This document shows, one piece after another, positions 8,846 through 16,493 of a stretch of DNA of 64,000 nt. The DNA is taken from positions 62,001-126,000 of the forward strand of contig NZ_VAUP01000004.1 of NCBI RefSeq assembly GCF_005871085.1. Direction: 5' to 3'. Each line of letters opens with the position of its first letter. Position 1 is the stretch's first letter. Position numbers and translations under genes: made by a program. This DNA is from Xanthobacter autotrophicus (GTDB lineage: Bacteria > Pseudomonadota > Alphaproteobacteria > Rhizobiales > Xanthobacteraceae). A model generated the notes under the pieces. It was not told where the DNA came from. It worked only from the letters and a program-made list of their open reading frames with translations, and did not search any database.

Positions 8846-9769
8846 TCAGGCGGAAAAACGGGTGACGTCCACCACCCGGTCGGCGACGGCGTCGCGGGTC
8901 TCGGCATCGTGGAAAATGCCCAGCAGGCCGCAGCCCTGCGCCTTCTTCTCGTGGATGAGGTCGATCACCACCGCCCGGTTGGCGGCGTCCAGCGATGCGG
9001 TGGGCTCGTCCAGCAGCAGCAGGGGCTGGGAGCCGATGAAGCCGCGCGCCACGTTCACCCGCTGCTGCTCGCCGCCGGAGAAGGTGGCGGGGGGCAGGCC
9101 CCACAGCCGCTCCGGCAGGTTGAGCCGGGCCAGGCCCGCGCCGGCGCGGGCCTTGGCGGTCTCGGCGTCCACGCCTTCCGCGCGCAGGGGGGCGGCCACC
9201 ACGTCGAGGGCCGACACGCGGGGGATGACGCGCAGGAACTGGCTGACATAGCCGATGCGTGCGCGCCGCAGCCGCAGCATCAGGCGCGGGTCGGCGCCTG
9301 CCACCTCCACCAAAGCGCCGGCATCGGCCACCTGCACGGAGCCCTGATCCACCCGGTAATTGCCGTAGACCATCTTGAGGATGGAACTTTTCCCCGCCCC
9401 CGACGGCCCGCCCAGCGCCACGCACTCTCCCGCATGGACGGCGAAGGAGACGGCGGCCACCACGGGCAGGCTGAGGCCGCCCTGAAGGTGCAGGGTGAAG
9501 CTCTTGCCGAGGTTGTCGACGAGGAGGAGGGGGGTGCCTTGGGACGAGGCCGGCGTGCCCCCTCCCCAACCCTCCCCCGCAAGCGGGAGAGGGGGCGCAT
9601 CTGTGCGGGTGGCGGCCGCGGCGTTCGACGTTAGCCCGGACTGCGCGTCCGGAGCGTGCATGACAGGGCTGGATCGCGGGCGGAACCCTCTCCCGCTTGC
9701 GGGGGAGGGCAGGGAGGGGGCCGGGGCGTCTCCACTGAGCTTAGCCTCAGGGTTCGGATCGGTCATCAT
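8846..9769 (-). CDS. phnL: Phosphonate C-P lyase system ABC-type protein PhnL, with repeat-derived N-terminal extension
   Basis: ABC-type ATPase subunit that acts with PhnGHI in attaching methylphosphonate to ATP-derived ribose. The ABC domain starts at about residue 75 (LLLVDNLGKSF). Walker A GPSGAGKSS, signature FSGGEQQRVNVARG and Walker B LLLLDEPTASLD are intact. The first 75 residues are not family sequence: they are encoded by two GC-rich palindromic repeats (9570-9593 and 9686-9709) and the DNA between them, giving peptides such as PLPLAGEGWGGG. There is no ATG, GTG or TTG in frame between the inner repeat and the ABC domain, so translation must enter from the extension (ATG 9769 overlapping the phnK stop, or an internal ATG near 9662). 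Without the extension the length, about 232, matches normal PhnL. Confidence 0.92.
   Translation of the reverse strand: MMTDPNPEAKLSGDAPAPSLPSPASGRGFRPRSSPVMHAPDAQSGLTSNAAAATRTDAPPLPLAGEGWGGGTPASSQGTPLLLVDNLGKSFTLHLQGGLSLPVVAAVSFAVHAGECVALGGPSGAGKSSILKMVYGNYRVDQGSVQVADAGALVEVAGADPRLMLRLRRARIGYVSQFLRVIPRVSALDVVAAPLRAEGVDAETAKARAGAGLARLNLPERLWGLPPATFSGGEQQRVNVARGFIGSQPLLLLDEPTASLDAANRAVVIDLIHEKKAQGCGLLGIFHDAETRDAVADRVVDVTRFSA
9570..9709. repeat. Inverted palindromic repeat pair inside the phnL reading frame
   Basis: Copies at 9570-9593 (CCCTCCCCCGC / GCGGGAGAGGG) and 9686-9709 (CCCTCTCCCGC / GCGGGGGAGGG), in opposite orientation about 92 bases apart. Both are read in frame as part of the PhnL N-terminal extension. 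They belong to the same family as the copies at 6.9-7.0, 12.2-12.4 and 21.5-21.6 kb. Confidence 0.85.
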
Positions 9770-10563
9770 GCGGCGAGCACCGAGGAGACGAGGAGCTGGG
9801 TGTAGGGTTCGCGCGGGTCGTCGAGCACCTGGTCGGTGAGGCCCTGTTCGATCACGCGGCCGGATTTCATCACCATGATGCGGTGGGAGAGCAGCCGCGC
9901 CACAGCAAGGTCGTGGGTGACGATGACCACCGCGAGGCCGAATTCCTCCACCAACTGGCGGATGAGATCCAGCAGCCGCGCCTGCACCGACACGTCGAGG
10001 CCGGAGGTGGGCTCGTCCATGAACACCAGGCGCGGGCGGGTGACGAGGTTGCGCGCGATCTGGAGCCGCTGGCGCATGCCGCCGGAAAAGGTGCGCGGGT
10101 CATCGTCCATGCGCTCGGTGGCGATCTCCACGCGGACGAGCCAGTCGGCGGCCTCCTGGCGGATGTTGCCGTAGTGGCGCCAGCCCACGGCCATGAGGCG
10201 CTCGCCCACATTGCCGCCGGCCGAGACCGCCATGCGCAGGCCCTGTTCCGCATGCTGGCGCACGAAGCCCCAGTCTGTGCGCAAGAGCAGGCGCCGCTCG
10301 GCCTCCGACAGCGCCGCGAGGTCGCGCATCTCGCCATCGCGCATGCGGTAGGACACGTGCCCGGCACTGGGGGCAAGCTCGGTGGAGAGGAGGCTCAGAA
10401 GGGTGGACTTGCCGGAGCCGCTCTCGCCCACGATGGCCAGCACTTCGCCCGCGTGCAGGGTGAGGTCCACGTCGCGGCAGCCGAGGCGGGAGCCGTAATA
10501 TTTCGCCAGCCCCTCGGCGACGAGGAGGGGGGCATCGGGGAGCGAGGTCATCTCCTGGCTCAT
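9766..10563 (-). CDS. phnK: Phosphonate C-P lyase system ABC-type protein PhnK
   Basis: ABC-type ATPase that docks on the PhnGHIJ core complex and is needed in vivo for C-P bond cleavage. With ATG 10563 the protein has 265 residues. Walker A GESGSGKST, signature FSGGMRQRLQIARNL, Walker B LVFMDEPTSGLDVSVQ and switch histidine VTHDLAVARLL are visible. The start codon overlaps the phnJ stop (ATGA) and its stop overlaps the phnL start, so phnJ, K and L are tightly coupled. The frame runs open upstream through phnJ in another phase; that part is not protein coding. Confidence 0.95.
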   Translation of the reverse strand: MSQEMTSLPDAPLLVAEGLAKYYGSRLGCRDVDLTLHAGEVLAIVGESGSGKSTLLSLLSTELAPSAGHVSYRMRDGEMRDLAALSEAERRLLLRTDWGFVRQHAEQGLRMAVSAGGNVGERLMAVGWRHYGNIRQEAADWLVRVEIATERMDDDPRTFSGGMRQRLQIARNLVTRPRLVFMDEPTSGLDVSVQARLLDLIRQLVEEFGLAVVIVTHDLAVARLLSHRIMVMKSGRVIEQGLTDQVLDDPREPYTQLLVSSVLAA

Positions 10564-11468
10564 GGCTGGCCCTCCCCATAAGGCGCGCTCATGGAGCCGG
10601 TGTGGCCTTCGGCCTGCCGGGTGGCGCAATGGTCGGTGTCGGAGCACACGAACATGCGGCCACCCTTGTCGTCGAGGATCACCTCGTCGAGATAGACACC
10701 CTTGGCGCCGCACAGGGCGCAGGGCTCGGCGAAGGCCTGCACCGCGAACGGATGGTCCTCGAAATCCAGCGACACCACGCGGGTATAGGGCGGGATGGCA
10801 TAGATGCGCTTCTCGCGCCCCGCGCCGAACAATTGCAGCGCCGGGCTGTCGTCCATCTTCGGATTGTCGAACTTGGGGATGGGGGAGGGGTCCATCACAT
10901 AGCGGCCCGCCACCTTCACCGGATAGGCATAAGTCGTGGCGATGTGGCCATGCCTTGCGATGTCCTCGTAAAGCTTCACCTGCATCAGGCCGTAGTCGGA
11001 AAGTGCATGCAGACGCCGGGTCTCGGTCTCGCGCGGCTCCAGGAAGCGCAGCGGCTCGGGGATGGGCACCTGGTAGACGATCACCTGACCTGCGCGCAGC
11101 GGCGCCTCGGGAATGCGGTGGCGGGTCTGGATGATGGTGGCGTCCCGCGTGCGGGTGGTGGTGGCTACCCCCGCCGTGGTCTCGAAGAAGGAGCGGATGG
11201 CCACCGCGTTGGTGGTGTCGTCCGAGCCCTGGTCGATCACCTTCAGCACATCGTTCGCGCCGAGGATGGCGGCGGTCACCTGCACGCCGCCGGTGCCCCA
11301 GCCGTAGGGCATGGGCATCTCGCGCGAGGCGAAGGGCACCTGATAGCCGGGAATGGCGATGGCCTTCAGGATGGCCCGGCGGATCATCCGCTTCGTCTGC
11401 TCGTCGAGATAGGCGAAATTGTAGGTGATGGCGGGCATGCCGGAGGCGGTGCGGGCGAGGGCGGTCAT
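10560..11468 (-). CDS. phnJ: Alpha-D-ribose 1-methylphosphonate 5-phosphate C-P lyase (radical SAM)
   Basis: The radical-SAM enzyme that breaks the carbon-phosphorus bond, releasing methane from methylphosphonate or the matching hydrocarbon. From ATG 11468 it has 302 residues. The unusual PhnJ cluster motif C-x2-C-x21-C is present at Cys250, Cys253 and Cys275, and the thiyl-radical cysteine lies six residues further at Cys281. The spacing is the same as in the E. coli enzyme (241, 244, 266, 272). Start and stop overlap phnI and phnK by 4 bases each. No sign of damage. Confidence 0.96.
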   Translation of the reverse strand: MTALARTASGMPAITYNFAYLDEQTKRMIRRAILKAIAIPGYQVPFASREMPMPYGWGTGGVQVTAAILGANDVLKVIDQGSDDTTNAVAIRSFFETTAGVATTTRTRDATIIQTRHRIPEAPLRAGQVIVYQVPIPEPLRFLEPRETETRRLHALSDYGLMQVKLYEDIARHGHIATTYAYPVKVAGRYVMDPSPIPKFDNPKMDDSPALQLFGAGREKRIYAIPPYTRVVSLDFEDHPFAVQAFAEPCALCGAKGVYLDEVILDDKGGRMFVCSDTDHCATRQAEGHTGSMSAPYGEGQP

Positions 11469-12835
11469 TCGGCGGCCTCCTTGTGGGGGGCTTCGGCCAC
11501 GTCCGGCGCTTGTGCCTCTGCTTCGGCCGCGTGCTCCGCACGCATGCGGCGGATGAGGTCCAGCTCGGCCTGGAAGTCCACATAGTGGGGTAGCTTCAAG
11601 TGCTCCACGAAGCCGGTGGCCTGCACGTTGTCGCAATGGGAGAGCACGAATTCCTCGTCCTGCGCCGGGGCGCTCTTCTCCTCGCCCAGCTCGGCGAAGC
11701 GCAGCGATCGGTCCACCAGCGCCATGGACATGGCCTTGCGCTCCAGCTGGCCGAACACGAGGCCGTAGCCGCGGGTGAATTGCGGCGGCTGGGTGGCCGA
11801 GCCCTTGAACTGGTTCACGCTCTGGCATTCGGTGACGCTGATTTCCCCCAGCGGCACGGCAAAGCCCAGCTCTTCCGCGTGGAGGCTCACCTCCACCTCG
11901 CCAAAGCGAATCTCGCCCACGAAGGGATGCGTGCGCGCATAGCCGCGCTGGGTGGAATAGCCGAGCGCCAGGAGAAAGCCCTCGTCGCCCCGCGCCAACG
12001 CCTGGAGGCGCAGCGGCCGGTCGGCGGGGAAAGACAACGGCTCGCGGGTGAGGTCGCGCGGCGGCGTGCCATCGTCCGCCGGGGCGGGCTCGATGAGGCC
12101 TTCGTCGCCCAGCAGGTCGGTGACGCGGGGCATGGGCCCCGCTGGCGCTTCGGCAGCCTCTCCGGATGTATGGACCCGCGCTCCGGTGAACCCTCTCCCG
12201 CTCCGAAGCCGGATGTTTCCGGCTTCGGTCTCTGGAGTCGAACTCGGCAACAGCCGAGTTCGGTCGGAGGAGGGCAGTGAGGGGGCCGGGATCTCTCCGG
12301 CGGGTGAGGCGTCAGGCGTGGGGGCCGTGCCCCCTCCCCAGCCCTCCCCCGCAGGCGGGAGAGGGGGCACGTTGGGTCGGGCGGAGGTGGTGGTCTCTGC
12401 CGCCGTGCGGTCGGCGTCGTCCCCCGCCTGCGTTGCCAGCCGCTCGTCCAGCAGGCGGTGGGTGTAGTCGAAGGTCGGGCCCAGCACCTGGCCGCCGGGC
12501 AGGTCCTTGAAGGTGGCGGAGATGCGCCGGCGCACCCGCATGGCGCCGGTATCCACTGGCACCGAGGCGCCGAAGCGGGGCAGGGTGGTGCGGAAGGCGC
12601 GGGCGAGGAAGATCGCCTCGATCAGGTCGCCCCGCGCCTGCTTGATGGCCAGTGCCGCCAGTTCGCGGTCATAGAGCGAGCCCTCGGCCATCACCCGGTC
12701 CACCGCGAGGGATAATTGCCCGGTGATCTGGTCGAGCCCGATCTCGGGCACGGATGCATCGCCCCGCCGGCGCTGGGCGAGCAGCGCGTGGGCATTGCGG
12801 ATGGCGGCCTCGCCGCCTTTCACGGCCACATACAT
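11465..12835 (-). CDS. phnI: C-P lyase core subunit PhnI (nucleosidase) with in-frame repeat insertion
   Basis: PhnI displaces adenine from ATP and, with PhnGHL, forms ribose 1-phosphonate 5-triphosphate. The start at MYVAVKGGEAAI (ATG 12835) fits the family; the open frame further upstream overlaps phnH and is not used. The protein is 456 residues against about 355-370 in the family. The excess is a block of about 90 residues (about 140-232), rich in Pro, Ser and Thr, encoded by palindromic repeats at 12190-12365. It lies directly after the conserved LPGGQVLGPTFDYTHRLLDE segment. Sequence on both sides (VRRRISATFKDLPGG before, LGYSTQRGYARTHPFVGEIR after) is normal and in frame. Whether the inserted loop is tolerated in the core complex is unknown. 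Confidence 0.93.
   Translation of the reverse strand: MYVAVKGGEAAIRNAHALLAQRRRGDASVPEIGLDQITGQLSLAVDRVMAEGSLYDRELAALAIKQARGDLIEAIFLARAFRTTLPRFGASVPVDTGAMRVRRRISATFKDLPGGQVLGPTFDYTHRLLDERLATQAGDDADRTAAETTTSARPNVPPLPPAGEGWGGGTAPTPDASPAGEIPAPSLPSSDRTRLLPSSTPETEAGNIRLRSGRGFTGARVHTSGEAAEAPAGPMPRVTDLLGDEGLIEPAPADDGTPPRDLTREPLSFPADRPLRLQALARGDEGFLLALGYSTQRGYARTHPFVGEIRFGEVEVSLHAEELGFAVPLGEISVTECQSVNQFKGSATQPPQFTRGYGLVFGQLERKAMSMALVDRSLRFAELGEEKSAPAQDEEFVLSHCDNVQATGFVEHLKLPHYVDFQAELDLIRRMRAEHAAEAEAQAPDVAEAPHKEAAE
12191..12365. repeat. Palindromic repeat pair inside phnI, one copy with nested hairpins
   Basis: The copy at 12342-12365 is canonical (CCCTCCCCCGC / GCGGGAGAGGG). Its partner begins at 12191 with CCCTCTCCCGCTCCGA, but the complementary arm (TCGGAGGAGGG) appears only near 12264. 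Between the arms lie two further hairpins: GAAGCCGGA/TCCGGCTTC and CGAACTCGGC/GCCGAGTTCG. The result is a clover-like folded element inside a coding sequence, with no stop codon in the phnI frame. Confidence 0.8.
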
Positions 12836-12839
12836 GGGG

Positions 12840-13454
12840 TCAATCCTGTGTGTGGGGAGCAAGCGTGCGCGGCAGGCCGGCGACGAGGCCGGGCGCGCAC
12901 AGGATGAGGTCGATGCCGAGGGGGTAAAGCGCCCGGTTGGCGGCAAGGCGCCTGCCGAAATCCGCCGGCAAAGGCGCCGCGGAAAAGGTGCGCCGGCCCT
13001 TGATGCCGGGGCCTTCCAGCACCAGAGCGCCTTCGCTCTGTTCATCCATGCGCGCAACCTGCACGATCAGCGTCGCCGAGCGGTCGGGATAGTCCGGCTC
13101 GCCTTGGGCGAAGCGGGCGAAATCCGGCAGCCCTGCGCCATCGCCCATCAGGGCGAAGCGGGCGGCGGCGGGGTCCGTCACCAGCGGCGCGCCGGTGTGG
13201 AAGCGCAGGAAGGCGGCCACGTCCGGCACCGCAGCCAGTGTGGCGTCGAGATAGACCGGCGTCTCGTAATCCAGCAGCGCCAGCGCCGCCGCCGCCATTT
13301 CCGGCGAGAGCGGGGCGGGGGGCGCAAGAGCGCTCGCCAGCGGCACCAAGCGGGCCGGCTCGGCCATGGCCCGCATCAGCGCGGCGAAGGCGCGCTGGGC
13401 GTCGTGCACCGGATCGGCGAAGCCGGCGGAGAGGGCGGGGGCGAGCGCGGCCAT
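12840..13454 (-). CDS. phnH: C-P lyase core subunit PhnH
   Basis: PLP-transferase-fold subunit (without cofactor) of the PhnGHIJ core complex. From ATG 13454 the length is 204 residues, typical. Family features include GFADPVHDAQRAFAALMRAM at the N-terminus and the GPGIKGRRTF motif near residue 155, followed by FPLG-like ALYPLGIDLIL. It starts at the last base of the phnG stop (TGATG) and ends four bases before phnI. Confidence 0.93.
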   Translation of the reverse strand: MAALAPALSAGFADPVHDAQRAFAALMRAMAEPARLVPLASALAPPAPLSPEMAAAALALLDYETPVYLDATLAAVPDVAAFLRFHTGAPLVTDPAAARFALMGDGAGLPDFARFAQGEPDYPDRSATLIVQVARMDEQSEGALVLEGPGIKGRRTFSAAPLPADFGRRLAANRALYPLGIDLILCAPGLVAGLPRTLAPHTQD

Positions 13455-13954
13455 CAGTCCTCGCCCCGCGTCATGGTGAAGAAGTTGACCTTGGTGGCCT
13501 CCGCCTCGGCCGCGGCGGTTGCCTCTTCGGCGGCGAGGCGGCGGCGGATGGGGGCGAGGGCGTCGTTGACCGCGAGCTTCAGCGCCGGGTCCTGCCACAA
13601 GGCGTCGAGGATGGCCGCAGCCTCCGCCTTCTCCGGCGCGCGGCCCAGCATGTAGGAGACGCCGGTGGCGCCGCCCTCCAGCTGCACGGCGGCGCGGGTC
13701 ACCGTGGCCTCCCCCATGTTGAAGGGCGCGCCATCGCCGCCGGTGCGGCCCTGCACCATCACCAGCCCGGCCTCAGGCGGCCGCAGCTTCCTGACCTGAG
13801 GCAGAGGTGAGAAGCGCTCCACCGCTGCCTCCAGCTCGGCGCGGGTGGCGCGGGCATAGAGCGCCATCATGGCCTGCCGCTCGGTGCTGTCGGCCGTCGC
13901 CTCGGGGACGGGCGGGGGCGTCTTTGGTTCGGAAACGGGTGCGTCGGGCCCCAT
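13454..13954 (-). CDS. phnG: C-P lyase core subunit PhnG
   Basis: Smallest subunit of the C-P lyase core complex, required with PhnH, PhnI and PhnL for the first step of phosphonate activation. From ATG 13954 it has 166 residues. Typical parts are ERQAMMALYARATRAEL, GLVMVQGRTGGDGAPFNMGEATVTR and GVSYMLGRAPEKAE. The first 20 residues before ERQAMM are Pro-rich and not conserved, so an internal start is possible. It is the first gene of the phnGHIJKLMN operon, directly downstream of the PhnF palindrome. Confidence 0.92.
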   Translation of the reverse strand: MGPDAPVSEPKTPPPVPEATADSTERQAMMALYARATRAELEAAVERFSPLPQVRKLRPPEAGLVMVQGRTGGDGAPFNMGEATVTRAAVQLEGGATGVSYMLGRAPEKAEAAAILDALWQDPALKLAVNDALAPIRRRLAAEEATAAAEAEATKVNFFTMTRGED

Positions 13955-14029
13955 GATCGCCTCGAATGCAGGTGCCCGCCGGGGCAGGCACGCGGAAGGG
14001 ATGTGAGAGCCGAGGCTCCGCTGGACTTC

Positions 14030-14053
14030 ATTTGTATAATAATCTATACAAAT
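14030..14053. promoter_or_regulatory. Candidate PhnF operator between phnG and phnF
   Basis: A perfect inverted repeat, ATTTGTATA-N6-TATACAAAT, in the A+T-rich stretch between the divergent phnG (start 13954) and phnF (start 14087). HutC-subfamily GntR regulators bind such GT-x-TA...TA-x-AC palindromes. Its place between the regulator gene and the operon it would control makes autoregulation and control of phnGHIJKLMN likely; that is inference. Confidence 0.75.
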
Positions 14054-14086
14054 AGACAAGACGGCGAGGCCGTCAGGGAGGCAGAA

Positions 14087-14905
14087 ATGTCGGGGACGTC
14101 GCGCAGTCTCTCAGCCAAGGGTCACAACCCGATGACGCAGGCGACCCAAACGGAGGCGGACGGTGGGGCATCCGAAGGGCGCGAGGGCGTGGCCCGCGGA
14201 TCGGGCGTCACCCTGTGGCGGCAGATCGCCCAGCGGCTGGAGGAGGAAATCCATTCCGGCATCCTGAAGCCCGGTGCCCGCCTGCCGGTGGAGGCGGAGC
14301 TGTCGGAGACTTTCGGGGTCAACCGCCACACCCTGCGCCGGGCGCTGGCGCATCTGGCCGAGCAGGGGCTGATCGAGGCCACCGCCGGGCGTGGCACCTT
14401 CGTGAAGGAGCCGCCCCTACGCTATCCCATCGGCGCGCGCACCCGCTTCTCGGAGATCGTCTCGGCGGGCGGGCGCGAGCCGTTCGGTCGCTTCCTCGGC
14501 TCGAAGGTGGAGGATGCCTGCCCGGACGTGGCGCGCGAACTCGCCGTACCCGAGGGCACGCCGGTGCTGCGCATCGAGAGCATCCATGAGGCGGACGGGG
14601 TGCCCATCTCGTTTGGCACCGCCTGGTTTCCGCACGCGCGCCTGCGCGACCTCGACCTGGTCTATGCCGCCACCGGCTCGCTGACACGGGCGCTCGCGAC
14701 CCTCGGCATCGAGGATTATCGCCGCCGCGAGACCCGCATCACCGCGCGGCCCGCCAATGCGCGGGAGCTGGAACTGCTGTCGCTGGCCCCCGGCCGGGCG
14801 GTGCTGGTGCTGGAGCGGCTCGACGTGGAGCCGAACGGCGTACCCCTGCAATGGGGCCGCTCCTCCTTCGCCGCGGACCGGGTGCAACTGGTGTTCAAGG
14901 CGTGA
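14087..14905 (+). CDS. phnF: GntR-family (HutC subfamily) phosphonate regulator PhnF
   Basis: Transcriptional regulator of 272 residues. Residues about 45-110 form a winged helix (LWRQIAQRLEEEIHSGIL, LPVEAELSETFGVNRHTLRRAL, GRGTFV). The rest is a UTRA ligand-binding domain (RFSEIVSAGGREP, RIESIHEADGVPISFGTAWF). The ATG at 14087 is preceded by GGGAGG at good distance and lies after the palindrome; earlier in-frame codons run through the operator and are unlikely. It is divergent from phnG, the normal place of phnF. The ligand is unknown but phosphate or a phosphonate intermediate is likely. Confidence 0.92.
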   Translation: MSGTSRSLSAKGHNPMTQATQTEADGGASEGREGVARGSGVTLWRQIAQRLEEEIHSGILKPGARLPVEAELSETFGVNRHTLRRALAHLAEQGLIEATAGRGTFVKEPPLRYPIGARTRFSEIVSAGGREPFGRFLGSKVEDACPDVARELAVPEGTPVLRIESIHEADGVPISFGTAWFPHARLRDLDLVYAATGSLTRALATLGIEDYRRRETRITARPANARELELLSLAPGRAVLVLERLDVEPNGVPLQWGRSSFAADRVQLVFKA

Positions 14906-14971
14906 GCGCGTCCGCGCCGGCTCGGAGGGCAGGGCGCGGCATGCTCTTCAATTCAGCGTAGGGACGACACC

Positions 14972-15622
14972 ATGGCCGAGATTCGAGACGAAGACGCACT
15001 GCGCCGCCTTTATGGCCATCCGGGGGGACGCAGCGTCGCCAAGCAGCTCGACCGGCTGGATCGCCATTGCCTGGATTTCATCGCGTTGAGCCCCTTCGTG
15101 CTGATCGCAACGGCGGACGCGCACGGCGCCGCCGACGTGTCGCCCCGTGGCGACCTGCCGGGCTTCGTCGCCGCGCGCGCCCACGACCTGCTCATCCCCG
15201 ACCGTCCCGGCAACAACCGGCTGGATTCCCTCACCAACATCCTCGCGACGGGGCGGGTGGGCCTGCTCTTCCTCGTTCCCGGCGTGGACGAGACCCTGCG
15301 CGTGAACGGGCGCGCCGCCATCCACGACGACGCCGAGCTGACGGCCCGTTTCGCCGTGGGCGGCAAGGCGCCGCGCACGGTGCTGAAGGTGGAGGTGGAG
15401 GAGGCCTATCTCCACTGCGCCAAGGCCTTCATGCGCTCGCGCCTGTGGGACGTTGAGGCGCAGGTGGCGCGCTCCAGCCTGCCCACCATGGGCGAAATGC
15501 TGCGCGACCAGATCGCCGGCAAGATCGCCAATGAGAGCGGCAGCACGTCCGGGCCGTCGGTGGTCGTCGAGGCGGAAAGCCAGGAGGCGATGGTGGAGCG
15601 CTATCGCGCCATTCTGTACTGA
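14972..15622 (+). CDS. Pyridoxamine 5'-phosphate oxidase-like FMN-binding split-barrel protein
   Basis: A 216-residue flavin split-barrel protein of the MSMEG_1061/DR2398-like group. Visible features are the strand ALSPFVLIATADAHGAADVSPRGDLPGF, the loop LLIPDRPGNNRLDSLTNIL, and VGLLFLVPGVDETLRVNGRA, which shape the FMN pocket. These proteins are not true PNP oxidases and their substrates are mostly unknown. It follows phnF by 66 bases on the same strand and converges on phnE2 with 7 bases between the stops. It may share the phnF transcript, but a role in phosphonate metabolism is only suggested by position. Confidence 0.85.
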   Translation: MAEIRDEDALRRLYGHPGGRSVAKQLDRLDRHCLDFIALSPFVLIATADAHGAADVSPRGDLPGFVAARAHDLLIPDRPGNNRLDSLTNILATGRVGLLFLVPGVDETLRVNGRAAIHDDAELTARFAVGGKAPRTVLKVEVEEAYLHCAKAFMRSRLWDVEAQVARSSLPTMGEMLRDQIAGKIANESGSTSGPSVVVEAESQEAMVERYRAILY

Positions 15623-15629
15623 GCGCGCC

Positions 15630-16493
15630 TCACGGCTCCAGCCGGGTCTTGCCGATGATGGAGAAGCGCAGGCGCGAGGAGATGAAGTCGATCACCGCCA
15701 CCATCACCAGCATCATCAGGATGAGGAACGACACCTTCTGCCATTCCAGCACGCGGATCTGCTCGGCGAGGTGCAGGCCCAGCCCGCCCGCGCCCACGAT
15801 GCCGACGATGGTGGACTGGCGGGCGTTGGATTCGAAGTAATAGAGCAGCTGGCTCGCCAGCACGGGGAGCACCTGCGGCAGCATGCCGAAGCGCACCGCT
15901 TCCACCTCCGACCCGCCGGTGGAGACGATGCCTTCCACCGGCTTGCGATCCAGTGCTTCCACCGCCTCCGAGAACAATTTGCCCAGCTCCGCGAAGCTCG
16001 CCGTGGCGATGGCGAGGATGCCGGCGAACGGGCCGAGCCCCACCACGGTGACGAAGATCAGCGCCCAGATCAGCCGGTCCACCCCGCGCACCGTATCGAG
16101 CAGGCGGCGCACGGCGAAATGGGCGAAGATGTTGGGGATCACGTTCTTGGCCGCGAGGAAGCCGAACGGGAACGCCACCAGCGCCCCCAAAAGCGTGCCG
16201 AGGAAGGCGATGGCCAGCGTCTCGCCCAAGGCGTGGATATAGAGCGGCAGCTGGGTGCCGGGGTCCGGCGGGATCATCAGCGTGAGGAAATGGCCGAGCT
16301 GGACAAGGCCCGAGCCGATGCGGTCCAGGTTGAAATCCAGCCGCCAGAAGCCGAACATGGCCATACCCGCCAGCGCGGCGACGATGGCGATCATGCGCAG
16401 CCGCTGCGCCGGGGAGGGGGCGAGCGCCTCAGGATAGGCGGCGGCAAGGCGCGCCCGCGCCTCCGCGTCGAGGGTGATGCGGGCGCGGCTCAT
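15630..16493 (-). CDS. phnE: Phosphonate ABC transporter permease, second copy
   Basis: Inner-membrane permease (287 residues) of the phosphonate importer, PhnE2 type. A leading cytoplasmic part of about 35 residues is followed by a membrane helix (MIAIVAALAGMAMFGFW) and the BPD_transp_1 domain. The EAA-type loop near the end reads ESNARQSTIVGIVGAGGLGLHLAEQI. Its ATG overlaps the phnE1 stop by 4 bases. PhnE1 and PhnE2 probably pair as a heterodimer, as in other rhizobial phnCDE1E2 systems. Confidence 0.93.
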   Translation of the reverse strand: MSRARITLDAEARARLAAAYPEALAPSPAQRLRMIAIVAALAGMAMFGFWRLDFNLDRIGSGLVQLGHFLTLMIPPDPGTQLPLYIHALGETLAIAFLGTLLGALVAFPFGFLAAKNVIPNIFAHFAVRRLLDTVRGVDRLIWALIFVTVVGLGPFAGILAIATASFAELGKLFSEAVEALDRKPVEGIVSTGGSEVEAVRFGMLPQVLPVLASQLLYYFESNARQSTIVGIVGAGGLGLHLAEQIRVLEWQKVSFLILMMLVMVAVIDFISSRLRFSIIGKTRLEP

